Of a stretch of 64,000 nt of DNA, positions 35,823 through 45,779 are shown in pieces. Origin of the DNA: Clostridium caldaquaticum (lineage in GTDB: Bacteria; Bacillota; Clostridia; Clostridiales; Clostridiaceae); assembly GCF_023806125.1 (NCBI RefSeq), contig NZ_JAMSKT010000006.1, positions 62,001-126,000 on the forward strand, written 5' to 3'. The notes under the pieces were generated by a model that had not been told where the DNA came from, searched no databases, and saw only the letters and a list, made by a program, of their open reading frames with translations. Both the position numbers and the translations under genes were made by a program. Every line of letters starts with the position of its first letter. Within the stretch, counting starts at the first letter, position 1.

Positions 35823-37082
35823 ATGAAAACTAAAGTAAAAAGTACGGCATTATTTTTAGTTATTATACTAGTAATAGCTTTTTTAGCCTATAGTGGAGCT
35901 TATGGTTTAACGATTGGAGATTATAGAATCAGACCATTTTCTGAAACTGTTAAAAGAGGACTAGACTTAAAAGGTGGTATTTCTTTAGTAATGGAAATAC
36001 AAGAAAGCAACATTAAAAGAGAAGATATAGACAGAACCCTAGAGCTTTTATCTATGAGAGTTAATAAGATGGGGGTAAGCGAAACTACTATTCAACAGGA
36101 GGGATCTAAGAGAATAAGAATAGATATTCCTGATAGATTCGACACTAAAGAGGTTATTGATACTGTAGGTAAAACTGGTAAGTTAAAATTTGTTGGTCCT
36201 GATAATAGCGAAATATTAACTGGAAGTGATGTTAAAGATGCTACTACACAGGTTGATCAGCAAACAGGCGCACCAATTGTAGGATTAGAATTAAATGATG
36301 CAGGAGCTAAAAAATTTGCAGATGCAACTCAAAAGTTTTTAAATCAGCAAATAGCTATATATATGGATGAAGACATGATTAGTAACCCAACAGTTCAAGC
36401 GGTTATTAATGATGGAAAAGCTGTAATAACTGGAAGCAAGGATTTGGCTGAAGCGAAAAGATTAGCAAGCATAATAAAGTCAGGTGCACTTCCACTTACT
36501 GTGAAAACAGCTTCTGTTAAGGTTGTAGGACCAACTTTGGGAGCAAACGCTATGGCACAGAGTATAAAGGCCGGAGTAATAGCTTTAATATTTATTTTCT
36601 TATTTATGGTGCTTTATTATAGAGTACCTGGTCTAATAGCTTGTTTAGCTTTAGTTTTATATATGGTTCTTCTTCTTATAGTTTATTCTTCAATTGGTGC
36701 TACACTTACATTATCAGGTATAGCAGCATTCTTGATATCTGCTGGTATGGCACTAGATGCTAATGTACTAATATTTGAAAGGATGAAAGAAGAGTTAATA
36801 ACTGGTAAAAGTATAAAATCAGTAATTGATGCAGGATTTCATCGTGCTATGACTTCTGTATTAGACTCAAATATAACAACAGTAATATCAGGTATAATAC
36901 TTTACTACCTTGGATCAGGTGCTGTAAAAGGTTTTGCTCTAACGCTTATTATAGGTGTTTTATTAAGTATGTTTACAGCAATTACTGTATCAAGATTTTT
37001 AATTAAATTAGCTGCTAAAATGGGAATATTAAATAAAATCACCATAGGAACCTTCGGTGTAAGAAATGTAGTTAGGAGGTAA
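35823..37082 (+). CDS. secD: Protein translocase subunit SecD
   Basis: A 419-residue SecD of the short clostridial type. One N-terminal membrane helix, then the RGLDLKGGISLVMEI motif and the periplasmic P1-like domain (about 45-245), then five helices with ISAGMALDANVLIFERMKEEL. With SecF it uses the proton motive force to pull exported proteins. ATG 35823 follows AGAGGGGG. secF begins 6 bp later. Unlike Bacillus the two are separate genes. Confidence 0.97.
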   Translation: MKTKVKSTALFLVIILVIAFLAYSGAYGLTIGDYRIRPFSETVKRGLDLKGGISLVMEIQESNIKREDIDRTLELLSMRVNKMGVSETTIQQEGSKRIRIDIPDRFDTKEVIDTVGKTGKLKFVGPDNSEILTGSDVKDATTQVDQQTGAPIVGLELNDAGAKKFADATQKFLNQQIAIYMDEDMISNPTVQAVINDGKAVITGSKDLAEAKRLASIIKSGALPLTVKTASVKVVGPTLGANAMAQSIKAGVIALIFIFLFMVLYYRVPGLIACLALVLYMVLLLIVYSSIGATLTLSGIAAFLISAGMALDANVLIFERMKEELITGKSIKSVIDAGFHRAMTSVLDSNITTVISGIILYYLGSGAVKGFALTLIIGVLLSMFTAITVSRFLIKLAAKMGILNKITIGTFGVRNVVRR

Positions 37083-37088
37083 GGTATT

Positions 37089-37976
37089 ATGCTAAAGATA
37101 ATAGAGAAAACTAAGCTGTGGTTTTTAATTTCAGCAGTTGTAATAATTATAGGAATGGTTTCTTTGGTTAAAAATGGATTGCAGTTTGGATTGGATTTTG
37201 CAGGTGGAACGATTATAAAAATTGATTTAGGCAAAGAAGTTGACAAAAAAGAGTTAGATACTATTATCCTTAAATATGCACCAGATGCACAAACAAATTT
37301 TGCTACAGTTGAAGGTAAAAGCTTACCAGAGCTTGAGATTAGGAGCAAGGATATAACGGGAGAGAATGTAGCATCTATGTTTGCAGAGCTTAAGCAGAAG
37401 TATAATTTGCAGGACTCAGCTTTATTTTCACAGGAAACTATAGGTGCCTCCATAGGTTCAGAGTTAAAGCAAAAAGCATTAATTGCATTAACTATTGCGA
37501 TTGTAGGTATGCTCATATATATTGGAGTAAGATTTGAATTTAAGTTCGGTGCTGCAGCACTTTTATCTTTAGTGCATGATGTACTTGTAGTTTTAGGTTT
37601 CTATGCAATACTAAAGCTTCCTGTAAATTCAGCATTTGTTGCAGCAATGCTTACTATTATAGGATATTCAATAAATGATACAATAGTGGTTTTTGATAGA
37701 ATAAGAGAAAATCAAAAATATATGAAAAGATCAGATTATACTGCACTTGCTAATGCAAGTATGACTCAGACTATGGCAAGATCTATTAATACAGGTATGG
37801 CTGTAATAATTACATTAGTATCAGTATATTATTTTGTACCAACTGTAAGGGAATTTACTATTCCGTTATTAGTTGGGGTAATTTCTGGTACTTACTCTTC
37901 TGTTTTTATAGCTACACCTTTCTGGGTTATATTTAAAAATAGAGCAAAGAAGCTTAAGGCAGTTAGTCATGCATAA
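37089..37976 (+). CDS. secF: Protein translocase subunit SecF
   Basis: A 295-residue SecF with one N-terminal helix, the GLQFGLDFAGGTIIKIDL motif, a short periplasmic domain and five C-terminal helices containing TIIGYSINDTIVVFDRIREN. It matches SecD in layout and follows it directly with a GGAGGTAAGG site. Together with yajC (about 3.5 kb upstream) it completes the accessory translocon. A perfect terminator follows. Confidence 0.97.
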   Translation: MLKIIEKTKLWFLISAVVIIIGMVSLVKNGLQFGLDFAGGTIIKIDLGKEVDKKELDTIILKYAPDAQTNFATVEGKSLPELEIRSKDITGENVASMFAELKQKYNLQDSALFSQETIGASIGSELKQKALIALTIAIVGMLIYIGVRFEFKFGAAALLSLVHDVLVVLGFYAILKLPVNSAFVAAMLTIIGYSINDTIVVFDRIRENQKYMKRSDYTALANASMTQTMARSINTGMAVIITLVSVYYFVPTVREFTIPLLVGVISGTYSSVFIATPFWVIFKNRAKKLKAVSHA

Positions 37977-38028
37977 TAAAAAACCTCGGAATATTTCAAA
38001 CCTTGGAATGTTTCCGAGGTTTTTTATT
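37975..38028 (+). terminator. Terminator after secF
   Basis: AAAAAACCTCGGAA and TTCCGAGGTTTTTT form a 14-bp outer stem, with an imperfect inner stem and loop, and a T-run. It begins at the secF stop codon. Confidence 0.9.
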
Positions 38029-38046
38029 AAAAGTTGTTATAAAAAC

Positions 38047-38076
38047 TTGAACATATGCGAATAATTAATATATAAT
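38047..38076 (+). promoter_or_regulatory. Promoter upstream of apt
   Basis: TTGAAC (38047-38052), 18 bp, TATAAT (38071-38076). It would give a 120-nt leader before apt. No other signal was recognised in that leader. Confidence 0.55.
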
Positions 38077-38201
38077 ATAATAGTGTTTCTAAAAATAACG
38101 GATATAAATATTACTAAAGTGCATATTGTTCGTTTAACACAATTATAACTACCTATGTATTTTGAATATACTAATAATACAAAATTAAGGGGGAAACAGA
38201 A

Positions 38202-38720
38202 TTGAACTTAAAAGAAAAAATAAGAATTATTGAAGATTTTCCAAAGCAAGGAATAAGTTTTAAAGATGTAACTACACTGCTTCAAGATAAAGACGTGCTT
38301 AAATATACAGTAGATGCAATAGCTGAAGATTTAAAAAATAAAAAAATTGATTTGATAGTAGGGCCCGAGGCGAGAGGTTTTTTATTTGGTGCTCCGGTAG
38401 CTTATGCATTAGGAGCAGGTTTTGTACCAGTTAGAAAAAAAGGGAAATTACCTTTTCACACTATAGGGGTTAGTTACGATCTTGAGTATGGTAGTGATGA
38501 ATTAGAAATTCACAAGGATGCTATTTTGCCTGGCCAGAGAATTGCAATTGTTGATGATTTATTGGCAACAGGAGGAACTATAGCTTCAGTTGCAAAATTA
38601 GTTGAGAAGATAGGCGGAGAAGTTGTATCAATGAATTTTGTCATTGAACTAACAGAATTGAAAGGAAGAGAAAAATTACAAGGTTATGATATAATGTCAC
38701 TTGTACAATACGATATTTAG
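38202..38720 (+). CDS. apt: Adenine phosphoribosyltransferase
   Basis: A 172-residue type I PRTase making AMP from adenine and PRPP. Diagnostic stretches: [36 protein letters not shown] and the PRPP loop [12 protein letters not shown] (about 121-132). TTG 38202 is preceded by AAGGGGGA (7-nt spacing) and gives the standard N-terminus. It sits between secF and relA. recJ, which occupies this slot in several Firmicutes, is missing. Confidence 0.97.
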   Translation: MNLKEKIRIIEDFPKQGISFKDVTTLLQDKDVLKYTVDAIAEDLKNKKIDLIVGPEARGFLFGAPVAYALGAGFVPVRKKGKLPFHTIGVSYDLEYGSDELEIHKDAILPGQRIAIVDDLLATGGTIASVAKLVEKIGGEVVSMNFVIELTELKGREKLQGYDIMSLVQYDI

Positions 38721-38790
38721 TTTTATAATACGTCTAAATTTTAAATTGCAAAATTCTACATGATATTATATAATATTTATAAAAAATAAC

Positions 38791-38820
38791 GGCTGGTTTA
38801 ATCAACCAGCCTTTGATTTT
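38791..38820 (+). terminator. Hairpin between apt and relA
   Basis: GGCTGGTT (38791-38798), loop TAATC, AACCAGCC (38804-38811), then TTTGATTTT. A perfect 8-bp stem with a moderate T-tract; it ends just before the relA ribosome site, so partial read-through is likely. Confidence 0.7.
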
Positions 38821-38835
38821 AGGAGAGTAGCCCAA

Positions 38836-41028
38836 ATGCTTACCAAGTTAATGGATAAAATTGATAAAAATTGTAATAATGTTAATAAAGAATTTATAAC
38901 AAAGGCCTATAATTTAGCATTTGATGCACATAAGGATCAAAAAAGAGAATCAGGAGAACCTTACATAATTCATCCTGTAGAGGTTTCCTGTATTATAGCA
39001 GATATGGGTTTAGACACAAATACAATAGCAGCGGGATTACTCCATGATGTAATAGAAGATACTCCTTATACTTATGAAGATATAGTTAGAGAATTTAATG
39101 CGGAAGTTGCGGATTTAGTTCAGGGAGTAACGAAATTAGACAAAATTCAGTTTAAAACTAAGGAAGAACAGCAGGCTGAAAATGTAAGAAAAATGCTGCT
39201 TGCTATGGCGAAAGACGTAAGAGTAATTCTTATAAAGCTTGCTGACAGGCTTCATAATATGAGGACTCTTAAATACAGACCTGTTGAAAAGCAAAAACAA
39301 ACCGCAAAGGAGACCTTTGATATTTATGCACCTTTGGCTCATAGATTAGGTATCTCAAAGATAAAATGGGAGCTAGAAGATTTAGCTTTTAGATATACTA
39401 AACCAAATGAATATTATGATTTAGTTCAAAAAATTGCTGAAAAGAGAGTAGAACGAGAAGCAAATATTGCAGAAATAACAAAAGAATTAAGTGAAAACTT
39501 GTTAAAGGCTGGTATAACTTCAGATATTGAAGGCAGACCTAAACACTTTTATAGTATATATAGAAAAATGGTTAACAAGAATAAATCTATTGATCAAATC
39601 TTTGATTTAACAGCAATAAGAATACTAGTAAATAGTGTTAGAGACTGCTATGCAGCATTAGGTATAGTTCATACTATGTATAAACCTATACCTGGCAGAT
39701 TTAAAGATTATATAGCTATGCCAAAGCCAAATATGTATCAATCTCTTCACTCTACAGTAATAGGGCTGCAAGGAAAACCTTTCGAAATACAGATTAGAAC
39801 TTTTGAAATGCATAAAACTGCTGAATATGGTATAGCGGCTCATTGGAAATATAAAGAAGGAGCTTCTGGAGCAGACGGAACACTTGATTCTAAGTTATCA
39901 TGGCTTAGAGAAATACTAGAATGGCAAAGAGATACTTCTGATGCGGAAGAATTTATGGAAGGATTTAAGATTGATCTTTTTTCAGATGAGGTTTATGTTT
40001 TTACACCTAAAGGTTCGGTTATAAATCTTCCAAGTGAAGCAACTCCTATTGATTTTGCTTATCGTATCCATACGGATATAGGAAACAGATGTATTGGAGC
40101 TAAGGTTAACGGGCGAATGGTTCCACTTGATTATAATTTAAAAACAGGTGAAATTGTAGAAATTGTTACTTCTTCTGTTGCTAAAGGTCCTAGCATTGAT
40201 TGGTTGAATATAGCTAAAAGTAATCAAGCAAAAAGTAAAATAAGAGCTTGGTTTAAGAGGGCTAAAAAAGAAGAAAACATAATAAAAGGCAGAGACTTAT
40301 TAGAAAAAGAAACTAAGAAGCAAGGATATAACTTTGGGGAAATAGCAAAGGGAGAAGCTGTTGAACAGCTTTTAAAGCGTTACAATATGAATAGTTTGGA
40401 GGATATATTTGCTTCAGTTGCTGTTGGAGATATAATGGCTTCAACGGTTGTATCTAAACTCAAAGACGGTTATTTAAAGGGGAACAAGATAGAACCTCAA
40501 AACAATAAAGTTTTGGAAGAGCAGATAAATAAGACAATAGCTAAAAACTCTGATAACGTCAGGGGAAGCAAAAATAATAATCCAGGTGTGATAGTAAAAG
40601 GTATAAGCAATATTTTAGTGAGATTTGCAAAATGCTGTAATCCAGTGCCAGGTGATGAGATTATTGGTTATATAACTAAAGGAAGAGGAGTATCTATACA
40701 CAGGCAGGATTGTAAAAATGTTGCTGTTTTGCTTCAAGATACTGAAAATAAAATTGTAGATGTAAGTTGGGGAACAGCTAAAGGAACAGATTATATTACT
40801 GAAATACAAGTAAGAGCTGAAGATAGAGAAGGTCTTTTAGCGGAAATTATGGAACTTATTATTGAGGCAAAAACTCATTTATGTGCTGTAAATGCTAAGA
40901 CAATTAAGAATAATATAGCTGTAATTAATATTAAGTTAAAAATTTCTGATATAGAACATTTAAAGGACTTAATGAAAAAAGTAAAGAAGCTTCAAGGTGT
41001 GATGGAGATATACAGGACAAAGTCTTAA
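38836..41028 (+). CDS. relA: Bifunctional (p)ppGpp synthetase/hydrolase Rel
   Basis: A 730-residue long RSH protein. The N-terminal HD hydrolase domain shows [29 protein letters not shown] and DRLHNMRTL. The synthetase domain has [13 protein letters not shown] and [13 protein letters not shown] ([24 protein letters not shown]), a zinc-finger-like [17 protein letters not shown] and a C-terminal ACT domain follow. Both catalytic halves look intact, so it should make and degrade the stringent alarmone. The ATG follows AGGAGAG. Confidence 0.97.
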   Translation: MLTKLMDKIDKNCNNVNKEFITKAYNLAFDAHKDQKRESGEPYIIHPVEVSCIIADMGLDTNTIAAGLLHDVIEDTPYTYEDIVREFNAEVADLVQGVTKLDKIQFKTKEEQQAENVRKMLLAMAKDVRVILIKLADRLHNMRTLKYRPVEKQKQTAKETFDIYAPLAHRLGISKIKWELEDLAFRYTKPNEYYDLVQKIAEKRVEREANIAEITKELSENLLKAGITSDIEGRPKHFYSIYRKMVNKNKSIDQIFDLTAIRILVNSVRDCYAALGIVHTMYKPIPGRFKDYIAMPKPNMYQSLHSTVIGLQGKPFEIQIRTFEMHKTAEYGIAAHWKYKEGASGADGTLDSKLSWLREILEWQRDTSDAEEFMEGFKIDLFSDEVYVFTPKGSVINLPSEATPIDFAYRIHTDIGNRCIGAKVNGRMVPLDYNLKTGEIVEIVTSSVAKGPSIDWLNIAKSNQAKSKIRAWFKRAKKEENIIKGRDLLEKETKKQGYNFGEIAKGEAVEQLLKRYNMNSLEDIFASVAVGDIMASTVVSKLKDGYLKGNKIEPQNNKVLEEQINKTIAKNSDNVRGSKNNNPGVIVKGISNILVRFAKCCNPVPGDEIIGYITKGRGVSIHRQDCKNVAVLLQDTENKIVDVSWGTAKGTDYITEIQVRAEDREGLLAEIMELIIEAKTHLCAVNAKTIKNNIAVINIKLKISDIEHLKDLMKKVKKLQGVMEIYRTKS

Positions 41029-41042
41029 CAGGAGTGATTAAA

Positions 41043-41492
41043 TTGAGGGCTGTAGTTCAAAGAGTAAAATCCTCAAAGGTAGTTGTTGATGGAAATGTAA
41101 CAGGAAGTATCGGTAAAGGTATAAATGTGCTTCTTGGTATATCAAAAAGCGATACTTTACAAGATATACAATACTTAAAAGATAAAATATTAAATTTAAG
41201 AATATTTGAAGATGAAGCTGGAAAACTTAATAAGTCTCTTTTAGAAGTAGGTGGGGAACTGCTTGTGGTTTCCCAATTTACTTTGTATGGAGATTGTAGA
41301 AAAGGTAGAAGACCAAATTTTATGGAAGCACTTTCTGGAATACAGGCAGAACAACTTTATAGTGAATTTGTTAATGAGTGCAAAAAAATATTAAGTAAGG
41401 TTGAAACTGGTATCTTTGGAGCCAATATGAATGTTTTTATAGAAAATGATGGTCCAGTAACCATTATTCTAGATAGTAAGAGAATATTTTAA
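41043..41492 (+). CDS. dtd: D-aminoacyl-tRNA deacylase
   Basis: A 149-residue Dtd that frees tRNA from D-amino acids. It begins [17 protein letters not shown], has the [21 protein letters not shown] block (SQFTL motif) and the C-terminal NDGPVTI (GP motif). TTG 41043 is chosen because CAGGAGTGA sits at correct spacing and the resulting N-terminus is the family's. It is 14 bp behind relA, the common rel-dtd pair. Confidence 0.96.
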   Translation: MRAVVQRVKSSKVVVDGNVTGSIGKGINVLLGISKSDTLQDIQYLKDKILNLRIFEDEAGKLNKSLLEVGGELLVVSQFTLYGDCRKGRRPNFMEALSGIQAEQLYSEFVNECKKILSKVETGIFGANMNVFIENDGPVTIILDSKRIF

Positions 41493-41506
41493 TTTGAGGT
41501 GTGATT

Positions 41507-42121
41507 ATGCAAGTTAAAAGAATACCTGTTGGGAGTTATGCAGCTAACTGTTATATTTTAATTGATGAGTCTACAAAGGAATGTGCAGTAATAGATCCGG
41601 GTGGAGATGGAGAAGAATTAATAAAATATATTGATGAATTGCAAGTAAATGTAAAATTAATACTGTTAACCCACGGACACGCAGATCATACTGGTGCTGT
41701 CGGTCAACTTAAAGAGAGATTTAAAGTTTCTGCACATATACATAAAAATGATGGTGATTTTATAAATAGTGGGGAATTTATGTTTGGTCCTTTGAAATAT
41801 AAAGGAGAGACTGTAATATTAAATACTGATGTAACAGAAGAAAGCATATTTAAAGTAGGAAACCTGGTAATAAAAGCAATAGAGACTCCTGGCCATACTC
41901 TTGGAGGGGTTTGTTATCTTGTTGAAGATAAGATATTTACAGGTGATACTTTGTTTTTACGATCTATTGGAAGAACTGATTTAATTGGTGGAGATTTTTT
42001 TACATTAATAAATAGTATAAAAAACAAGTTGTTAGTCTTAGATGAGGATATAAATGTTTTTCCAGGCCATGGACCACAAACTACTATCAAATATGAAAGA
42101 GAAAATAACCCATTTATTTAA
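41507..42121 (+). CDS. Metallo-beta-lactamase fold hydrolase (glyoxalase II-like)
   Basis: A 204-residue MBL-fold enzyme. The zinc motif THGHADHTG (THxHxDH) is present, with further ligands in ETPGHTLGG, FTGDTLF and FPGHGPQT. It resembles the short hydroxyacylglutathione-hydrolase-like proteins near rel-dtd in Firmicutes. The substrate is not certain. ATG 41507 follows GAGGTGTG; GTG 41501 is part of that site. Confidence 0.93.
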   Translation: MQVKRIPVGSYAANCYILIDESTKECAVIDPGGDGEELIKYIDELQVNVKLILLTHGHADHTGAVGQLKERFKVSAHIHKNDGDFINSGEFMFGPLKYKGETVILNTDVTEESIFKVGNLVIKAIETPGHTLGGVCYLVEDKIFTGDTLFLRSIGRTDLIGGDFFTLINSIKNKLLVLDEDINVFPGHGPQTTIKYERENNPFI

Positions 42122-42167
42122 AATTAAAGTATATTTTAATTTTTTCACTTATTACTAAGGAGAAAAT

Positions 42168-43592
42168 ATGATAAAAATACATTTAGATAATCTTAAATTT
42201 AGATATGATGTTTATCAAATTTTTAATCTTTTTTATAATTTAGAAAATATTGGTTTTGTTGAAGAAGACGCAGATTTTAGTATTTCAGATAAAGGAAATA
42301 TTATTGAGGTTTCAGATGACAATTTTAGATTGGAGTTTATAAAGAGGGCTGAAATTAAAACTAAAGAAAATATCAAGCTTGCAGTTTTTAAATTTTTGAA
42401 ATCCAAAACAGGGAAAGATTTGCCTTGGGGAACATTAATTGGTATAAGACCAAGTAAAATTGCTTTGGGATTATTAGAAAAAGGTAAGACTGAAGAAGAA
42501 ATTATACAATATTATAATAATTGTTTTAATACGAGAAGAGATAAGGCTAAATTATGTTATGATGTAGCTCTTCTTGAAAAAAAATTTATAAATAAGGATT
42601 CACATGTTATAAGTATATATATAGGAATGCCTTTTTGTCCAACAAGATGTCTTTATTGTTCTTTTGCCTCAAATCCTATAGCAAGCTGCATAAATTTAGT
42701 TAATCCATACTTACAAGCACTTGAGAAAGAAATAAGGAGTATAAGCAGATTTATTAAAGAAAAAAAACTAAAAGTTCAGTGCGTTTATTTTGGAGGAGGT
42801 ACTCCTACTTCTGTAGATGATAAATGTTTTGATTATATTATGAAGTGCATTTTTGATAATCTTGTGTTAGAAATGGGAGTGGAGGAGTTTACGGTAGAAT
42901 GTGGAAGACCGGATAGTTTATCTGAAAATAAGTTTCTTACTATGAGAAATTATAATGTAAATAGAATTAGTATAAATCCTCAAACCATGAATGATGAAAC
43001 CTTAAAAAGAATTGGAAGAAATCACTGTTCTAAGGAAGTTATTGAAAAGTTTAATCAAGCAAGAAGCCTTGGCTTTAATAATATAAATATGGATATAATA
43101 GTTGGACTATTGGGAGAAGGGATTAAGGATATAGAAAATACTTGTGAAAGTATTTTTAAACTTAATCCAGATAGTGTTACAGTACATGGACTGTCAATTA
43201 AGAGAGCTTCAAAACTGCATGAAAATATCGTAAATAACAGAAATTTGGGAAATCTTTTGCAAGAGGAAATGAATTCAATGTATGAAAGAACCTTCCAATT
43301 AGCAAAAGATTTGGATATGAAACCTTATTATATGTACAGGCAAAAAAATATGTTTGGTAACATGGAAAATGTAGGATACGCAAAACCTTTTAAAGAGGGG
43401 ATTTATAATATACAGATGATTGAAGAAAAACAGACAATAATAGCTGTAGGTGCAGATGCAGTATCTAAAGTAGTTTTTTTAGAGGAAAATAGAATAGAAA
43501 GATTTGGAAATGTTAAAGATGTAAGAGAATATATTAATAGAATTGACGAAATGATAGAAAAAAAATTACAGCTTCTAAACATTTTGTATTAA
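42168..43592 (+). CDS. hemZ: Radical SAM coproporphyrinogen III dehydrogenase-like HemZ
   Basis: A 474-residue HemZ/HemN-like radical SAM protein. A divergent N-terminal domain (about 1-155, ending near SHVISIYIGMPFC) precedes the cluster motif CPTRCLYCSF (C-x3-C-x2-C), then YFGGGTPTS, VECGRPDS and NRISINPQT. HemZ is thought to carry out anaerobic oxidation of coproporphyrinogen III, though the family also includes members of unclear function. It follows the MBL gene by 46 bp and precedes aspS. Confidence 0.93.
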   Translation: MIKIHLDNLKFRYDVYQIFNLFYNLENIGFVEEDADFSISDKGNIIEVSDDNFRLEFIKRAEIKTKENIKLAVFKFLKSKTGKDLPWGTLIGIRPSKIALGLLEKGKTEEEIIQYYNNCFNTRRDKAKLCYDVALLEKKFINKDSHVISIYIGMPFCPTRCLYCSFASNPIASCINLVNPYLQALEKEIRSISRFIKEKKLKVQCVYFGGGTPTSVDDKCFDYIMKCIFDNLVLEMGVEEFTVECGRPDSLSENKFLTMRNYNVNRISINPQTMNDETLKRIGRNHCSKEVIEKFNQARSLGFNNINMDIIVGLLGEGIKDIENTCESIFKLNPDSVTVHGLSIKRASKLHENIVNNRNLGNLLQEEMNSMYERTFQLAKDLDMKPYYMYRQKNMFGNMENVGYAKPFKEGIYNIQMIEEKQTIIAVGADAVSKVVFLEENRIERFGNVKDVREYINRIDEMIEKKLQLLNILY

Positions 43593-43641
43593 TACAACAT
43601 AGAAGATAATTTTAGAGTAAAGTGTAGAGGGAGGAATTAAA

Positions 43642-45429
43642 ATGGGAGAAGCATTATCAGGGCTTAAGAGAACTATTATGTGTGGTGAATTGAGAAAATC
43701 TCATATAGGAAATACAGTTACTGTTATGGGATGGGTTCAAAGAAAAAGAAATCTTGGAGGTTTAATATTTGTTGATTTAAGAGATAGAACAGGAATTTTA
43801 CAGGTTGTATTTGGAGAAGAAATAAACAAAGAAGCTTTTAAGAAAGCAGATACACTAAAGTCGGAATATTGTATTGCAGTAACAGGTGAAATAGTAGAAA
43901 GGGAATCTCCAAATGAGAATTTGCCTACTGGAATGGTTGAACTTAAAGGTAGCAACATAAAAATATTTTCTGAGTCTGAAACACCGCCTATTTATATAAA
44001 AGAAAACTTAGATGCATCTGAAAATATAAGAATGAAGTATAGATATTTAGATCTTAGAAGATCAGACATGCAAAAAATATTAATGATAAGACATAAAGCA
44101 GCAAAAGCTATTAGAGATTATTTTAATGATAATGGGTTTTTAGAAATTGAGACTCCTACGCTTACAAAAAGTACTCCAGAAGGAGCTAGAGACTATCTTG
44201 TACCTAGTAGAAATTATCCAGGAATGTTTTATGCACTTCCGCAATCTCCACAGTTATTTAAGCAATTATTAATGGTGTCAGGCTTTGACAGATACTTTCA
44301 GATAGTAAAATGCTTTAGAGATGAGGATTTAAGAGCCAATAGACAGCCTGAATTTACTCAAGTCGATATAGAAATGAGCTTTGTTGAACAAGATGATGTT
44401 ATTGCTATGAATGAAGGACTTATAAAAAAAGTATTTAAAGAAGTATTAAACGTGGATGTTGAAACTCCAATTAAAAGAATGCCTTATAGAGAGGCTATGG
44501 AAAAATATGGTTCCGATAAGCCGGACCTTAGATTTGGAATGGAGATAGTAGATTTAAGTGAAATATTAAAAAACAGTGAATTTAAAGTGTTTAATGATGC
44601 TCTTTCAAATGGTGGAAGTGTTAGAGCAATTAAAGTAGATAACTGTGCTAATATGGGGAGAAAAGACTTAGATAGACTTACAGAATTTGTGAAAGGATAT
44701 AAGGCCAAGGGACTTGCTTGGATAGCATGTAAAGAAGAGGGCATCAAATCTCCAATAACTAAGTTTTTGAAAGATGAGGAATTAAAAGAAATCTTGGAAA
44801 AAATGAAAGTAAAAGAAGGTGATTTAATTTTAATTCTTTCAGATACTAATAAAATTACACTTCAAGCATTAGGTGCATTAAGACTTGAACTTGCTAAGAA
44901 GCTAGAACTTGTAAAAGACAGCAATGAATTTAATTTTGTTTGGATTACTGAGTTTCCTTTAGTTTCTTATGACGAGGAAGAAAAGAGATATGTAGCAGAA
45001 CATCATCCGTTCACTTCACCAATGGATGAAGATATACAATATCTTGATACTGATCCGTTAAAAGTAAGAGCTAAGGCCTATGATATAGTTCTTAATGGAG
45101 AAGAATTAGGCGGGGGAAGTATAAGAATACATGATTCTAAGCTTCAGGAAAAAATGTTTAAGGTACTTGGCTTTACAAAAGAGAAGGCTTGGGAAAGATT
45201 TGGGTTTTTACTTGAAGCATTTAAGTATGGGCCACCGCCACATGGAGGTTTAGCGTTTGGTTTTGACAGATTAGTTATGTTCTTAAGCGGTACCGATAAT
45301 ATTAAAGATGTTATAGCCTTTCCTAAAAATCAAAATGCTTTTGACCCAATGACTGAAGCACCAAATATAGTGGATAGTAACCAGTTAGGTGAATTAGGTA
45401 TTTCAATAAAAACAGCCACAGAACAATAG
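43642..45429 (+). CDS. aspS: Aspartyl-tRNA synthetase
   Basis: A 595-residue class IIb synthetase of the bacterial type. The N-terminal OB anticodon domain holds VMGWVQRKRNLGGLIFVDLRDRTG. Motif 2 is FRDEDLRANRQPEFTQVDIE, the GAD insert lies about 290-400, and motif 3 is GGLAFGFDRLVMFL. It attaches Asp to tRNA-Asp; a clostridial enzyme may also charge tRNA-Asn, which the sequence does not settle. The ATG follows AGGGAGGA. A terminator follows. Confidence 0.98.
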   Translation: MGEALSGLKRTIMCGELRKSHIGNTVTVMGWVQRKRNLGGLIFVDLRDRTGILQVVFGEEINKEAFKKADTLKSEYCIAVTGEIVERESPNENLPTGMVELKGSNIKIFSESETPPIYIKENLDASENIRMKYRYLDLRRSDMQKILMIRHKAAKAIRDYFNDNGFLEIETPTLTKSTPEGARDYLVPSRNYPGMFYALPQSPQLFKQLLMVSGFDRYFQIVKCFRDEDLRANRQPEFTQVDIEMSFVEQDDVIAMNEGLIKKVFKEVLNVDVETPIKRMPYREAMEKYGSDKPDLRFGMEIVDLSEILKNSEFKVFNDALSNGGSVRAIKVDNCANMGRKDLDRLTEFVKGYKAKGLAWIACKEEGIKSPITKFLKDEELKEILEKMKVKEGDLILILSDTNKITLQALGALRLELAKKLELVKDSNEFNFVWITEFPLVSYDEEEKRYVAEHHPFTSPMDEDIQYLDTDPLKVRAKAYDIVLNGEELGGGSIRIHDSKLQEKMFKVLGFTKEKAWERFGFLLEAFKYGPPPHGGLAFGFDRLVMFLSGTDNIKDVIAFPKNQNAFDPMTEAPNIVDSNQLGELGISIKTATEQ

Positions 45430-45442
45430 CGGCTTTATATAG

Positions 45443-45475
45443 CTGTGCTCTTTATGAGCGCAGTTATATTTTAAT
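45443..45475 (+). terminator. Terminator after aspS
   Basis: CTGTGCTC (45443-45450), loop TTTAT, GAGCGCAG (45456-45463), with one wobble pair, then TTATATTTTA. Confidence 0.7.
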
Positions 45476-45503
45476 AATAAAATATTTGTTTCGGGGTGAA
45501 GAT

Positions 45504-45752
45504 ATGGAAATACGAAAAGATGTGCAAAATAGATTAAGAAGAATAGAAGGACAGGTTAAGGGAATAGAGAAGATGATTGAAACAGGTGCCAATTGCAAAG
45601 ATGTACTTATACAAATAGCTGCAATAAGAGCTGCACTTAACAAAGTAGGGGGCATAGTTTTAGAGAATTACGCAAAGGATTGCATTGGATGTAGTGAAGG
45701 AAATGGTAAGCTAGATGGATTAATGGAAGCACTTTTAATGTTTATTAAATAA
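45504..45752 (+). CDS. CsoR/FrmR family regulator, CstR-like
   Basis: An 82-residue helical repressor of the DUF156 family (NRLRRIEGQVKGIEKMIE). Cysteines lie at 31, 60 and 63. The copper-CsoR histidine four residues before the second cysteine is replaced by Tyr56. A Cys31/Cys60 pair without that His is what I recall for the persulfide sensor CstR, so sulfur or thiol sensing is likelier than copper sensing. ATG 45504 follows GGGGTGA. No sulfide or copper genes are adjacent, so the target is unknown. Confidence 0.85.
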   Translation: MEIRKDVQNRLRRIEGQVKGIEKMIETGANCKDVLIQIAAIRAALNKVGGIVLENYAKDCIGCSEGNGKLDGLMEALLMFIK

Positions 45753-45779
45753 AACTTCTAGTTTTGTCTAGAAGTTTTT
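45751..45779. terminator. Bidirectional terminator between convergent genes
   Basis: AAAACTTCTAG (45751-45761) and CTAGAAGTTTTT (45768-45779): a perfect stem spanning the convergent ends of the CstR-like gene and the exporter pair. Confidence 0.9.

Noticed and set aside
36905-37516. Long open frame (about 200 codons) on the minus strand across the secD/secF junction.
   Set aside because: It lies antisense to two clear genes, shows no recognisable domain and no ribosome site; it reflects the hydrophobic codon bias of the real genes.
38047-38060. GAACATATG near the apt promoter as a LexA (SOS) box.
   Set aside because: The second half-site GTTC is missing; the sequence reads GCGA, so the box is not convincing.
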